Origin: Maribacter aquimaris
Lineage (GTDB): Bacteria; Bacteroidota; Bacteroidia; Flavobacteriales; Flavobacteriaceae
Direction: 5' to 3'
Assembly: GCF_014596745.1 (NCBI RefSeq)
Contig: NZ_JABTCF010000004.1
Coordinates: 186,001 to 250,000 of the forward strand
DNA length: 64,000 nucleotides
Shown: positions 63,649 to 64,000 of the stretch, one piece after another
Position numbering within the stretch: position 1 is the first letter of the stretch
Layout of the letters: each line of letters starts with the position of its first letter
Program-made: the position numbers and the translations under genes
Notes under the pieces: generated by a model
What the model was told of the DNA's origin: nothing
The model's input: the letters and a program-made list of their open reading frames with translations, nothing else
Databases searched by the model: none

Positions 63649-64000
63649 CTACATCTTTAAATCTCTTTTTAAGGAATCTATTTCTTTTGGCGATGGCACC
63701 GGAATGGGATCCTTCCTAACGGCCAATGGTTGGGCATTTTTGGGCACCAACTCCCGGTTTTCATGACATCCGATACAGCCACGACGTTCATTGGGGCGTA
63801 GATATAACCAACTACTCGGCCCTTTGACGACATTATCATTCCCATCAAGGGTCTGCATCCTAAACGGGGTATCCGCTTGGACTTTAATATAGAAGGAACC
63901 ATCCTCCTCTGTTTCAAAAGTGGCCATGGTTTCATCCATTCCCAATATTTCCAACTTGTTAGCCCTATTTGTCAAGGTAGTGGAATCATTGGATTGCTTA
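63649..64000 (-). CDS. HzsA-like (hydrazine synthase alpha-related) haem protein, 5' end beyond window
   Basis: The frame is open from 63649 to the window edge (116 codons seen). The visible C-terminus, GSFYIKVQADTPFRMQTLDG, then SSWLYLRPNERRGCIGCHEN, matches the C-terminal part of HzsA-family proteins, with a c-type haem site CIGCH. True HzsA makes hydrazine in anammox bacteria; many non-anammox relatives have unknown function, and no HzsB/C partners are visible here. It would be the most upstream gene seen of the operon. Confidence 0.75.
   Translation of the reverse strand, partial: KQSNDSTTLTNRANKLEILGMDETMATFETEEDGSFYIKVQADTPFRMQTLDGNDNVVKGPSSWLYLRPNERRGCIGCHENRELVPKNAQPLAVRKDPIPVPSPKEIDSLKRDLKM

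Noticed and set aside
63649-64000. Anammox-type hydrazine synthase
   Set aside because: Only an HzsA-like C-terminus is visible, no HzsB/HzsC genes are seen, and the genomic background is Flavobacteriaceae; family resemblance does not show hydrazine synthesis.

Overview
This window looks like chromosomal DNA of a marine member of the Flavobacteriaceae (Bacteroidota). It is AT-rich, and promoter-like TAnnTTTG (-7) elements precede several genes. Many lipoproteins carry short signal peptides ending in a Cys after Ser/Gly/Asn. Families typical of this group occur: DUF6503, DUF6090, PAS proteins ending in an isolated DHp domain, LytTR/LytS pairs, CotH and CRTAC1/ASPIC proteins. No rRNA, tRNA, CRISPR array or complete insertion sequence was recognised. 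Both edges cut genes (an aspartyl-protease-like lipoprotein at base 1, an HzsA-like haem protein at base 64000).

Layout. (1) 1-7 kb: scattered single genes, namely a fused alpha/beta-hydrolase + SGNH esterase, a GH43 glycosidase, and a GAF/PAS protein ending in a DHp domain without a kinase ATPase domain. (2) 7.0-10.4 kb: an ArsR repressor, an ArsP/DUF318-type permease, a small membrane protein and L-lactate dehydrogenase. Near-identical operators lie in front of the repressor and the permease, and a 20-bp direct repeat flanks the block. (3) 10.4-17.5 kb: an accessory strip of mostly single minus-strand genes (CDF transporter, sterol-desaturase-like enzyme, truncated SnoaL-like gene, alanine-glyoxylate aminotransferase, S41 protease, peroxiredoxin-like protein). 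Long intergenic spacers here contain two families of diverged direct repeats. (4) 17.5-25.8 kb: a MATE-RND efflux operon with a divergent AraC regulator. (5) 25.9-29.8 kb: a TetR gene and a five-gene redox/DoxX/SDR operon, with a shared palindromic operator.

(6) 30-46.1 kb: a LytS/LytTR two-component pair, then a three-gene electron-transfer unit (2[4Fe-4S] ferredoxin, ferric-reductase-like membrane protein, Tat-exported FrdA/AprA-like flavoprotein). A PepSY membrane protein, a CotH-type kinase, a beta-helix carbohydrate-binding-domain lipoprotein, a Spy-like small protein and three DUF1566 (Lcl_C) surface proteins follow. Many of these proteins share Gly/Pro-rich low-complexity segments, and the intergenic regions share a duplicated terminator element.

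(7) 46.3-64 kb: a run of 11 minus-strand genes, the last ten very tightly spaced, continuing beyond the window. It encodes an HzsA-like haem protein, a beta-propeller/cytochrome-c protein, a ligand-binding-type propeller, a RidA-like protein, two orphan type-1 periplasmic binding proteins, three large FG-GAP/ASPIC proteins (one with TPRs), an asparagine-synthetase-like enzyme lacking the glutaminase Cys, and a radical SAM enzyme resembling the RaSEA (archaeosine) group. This combination of envelope haem/propeller/FG-GAP proteins with a translationally coupled cytosolic ligase-radical SAM pair is the best candidate here for an undescribed system.
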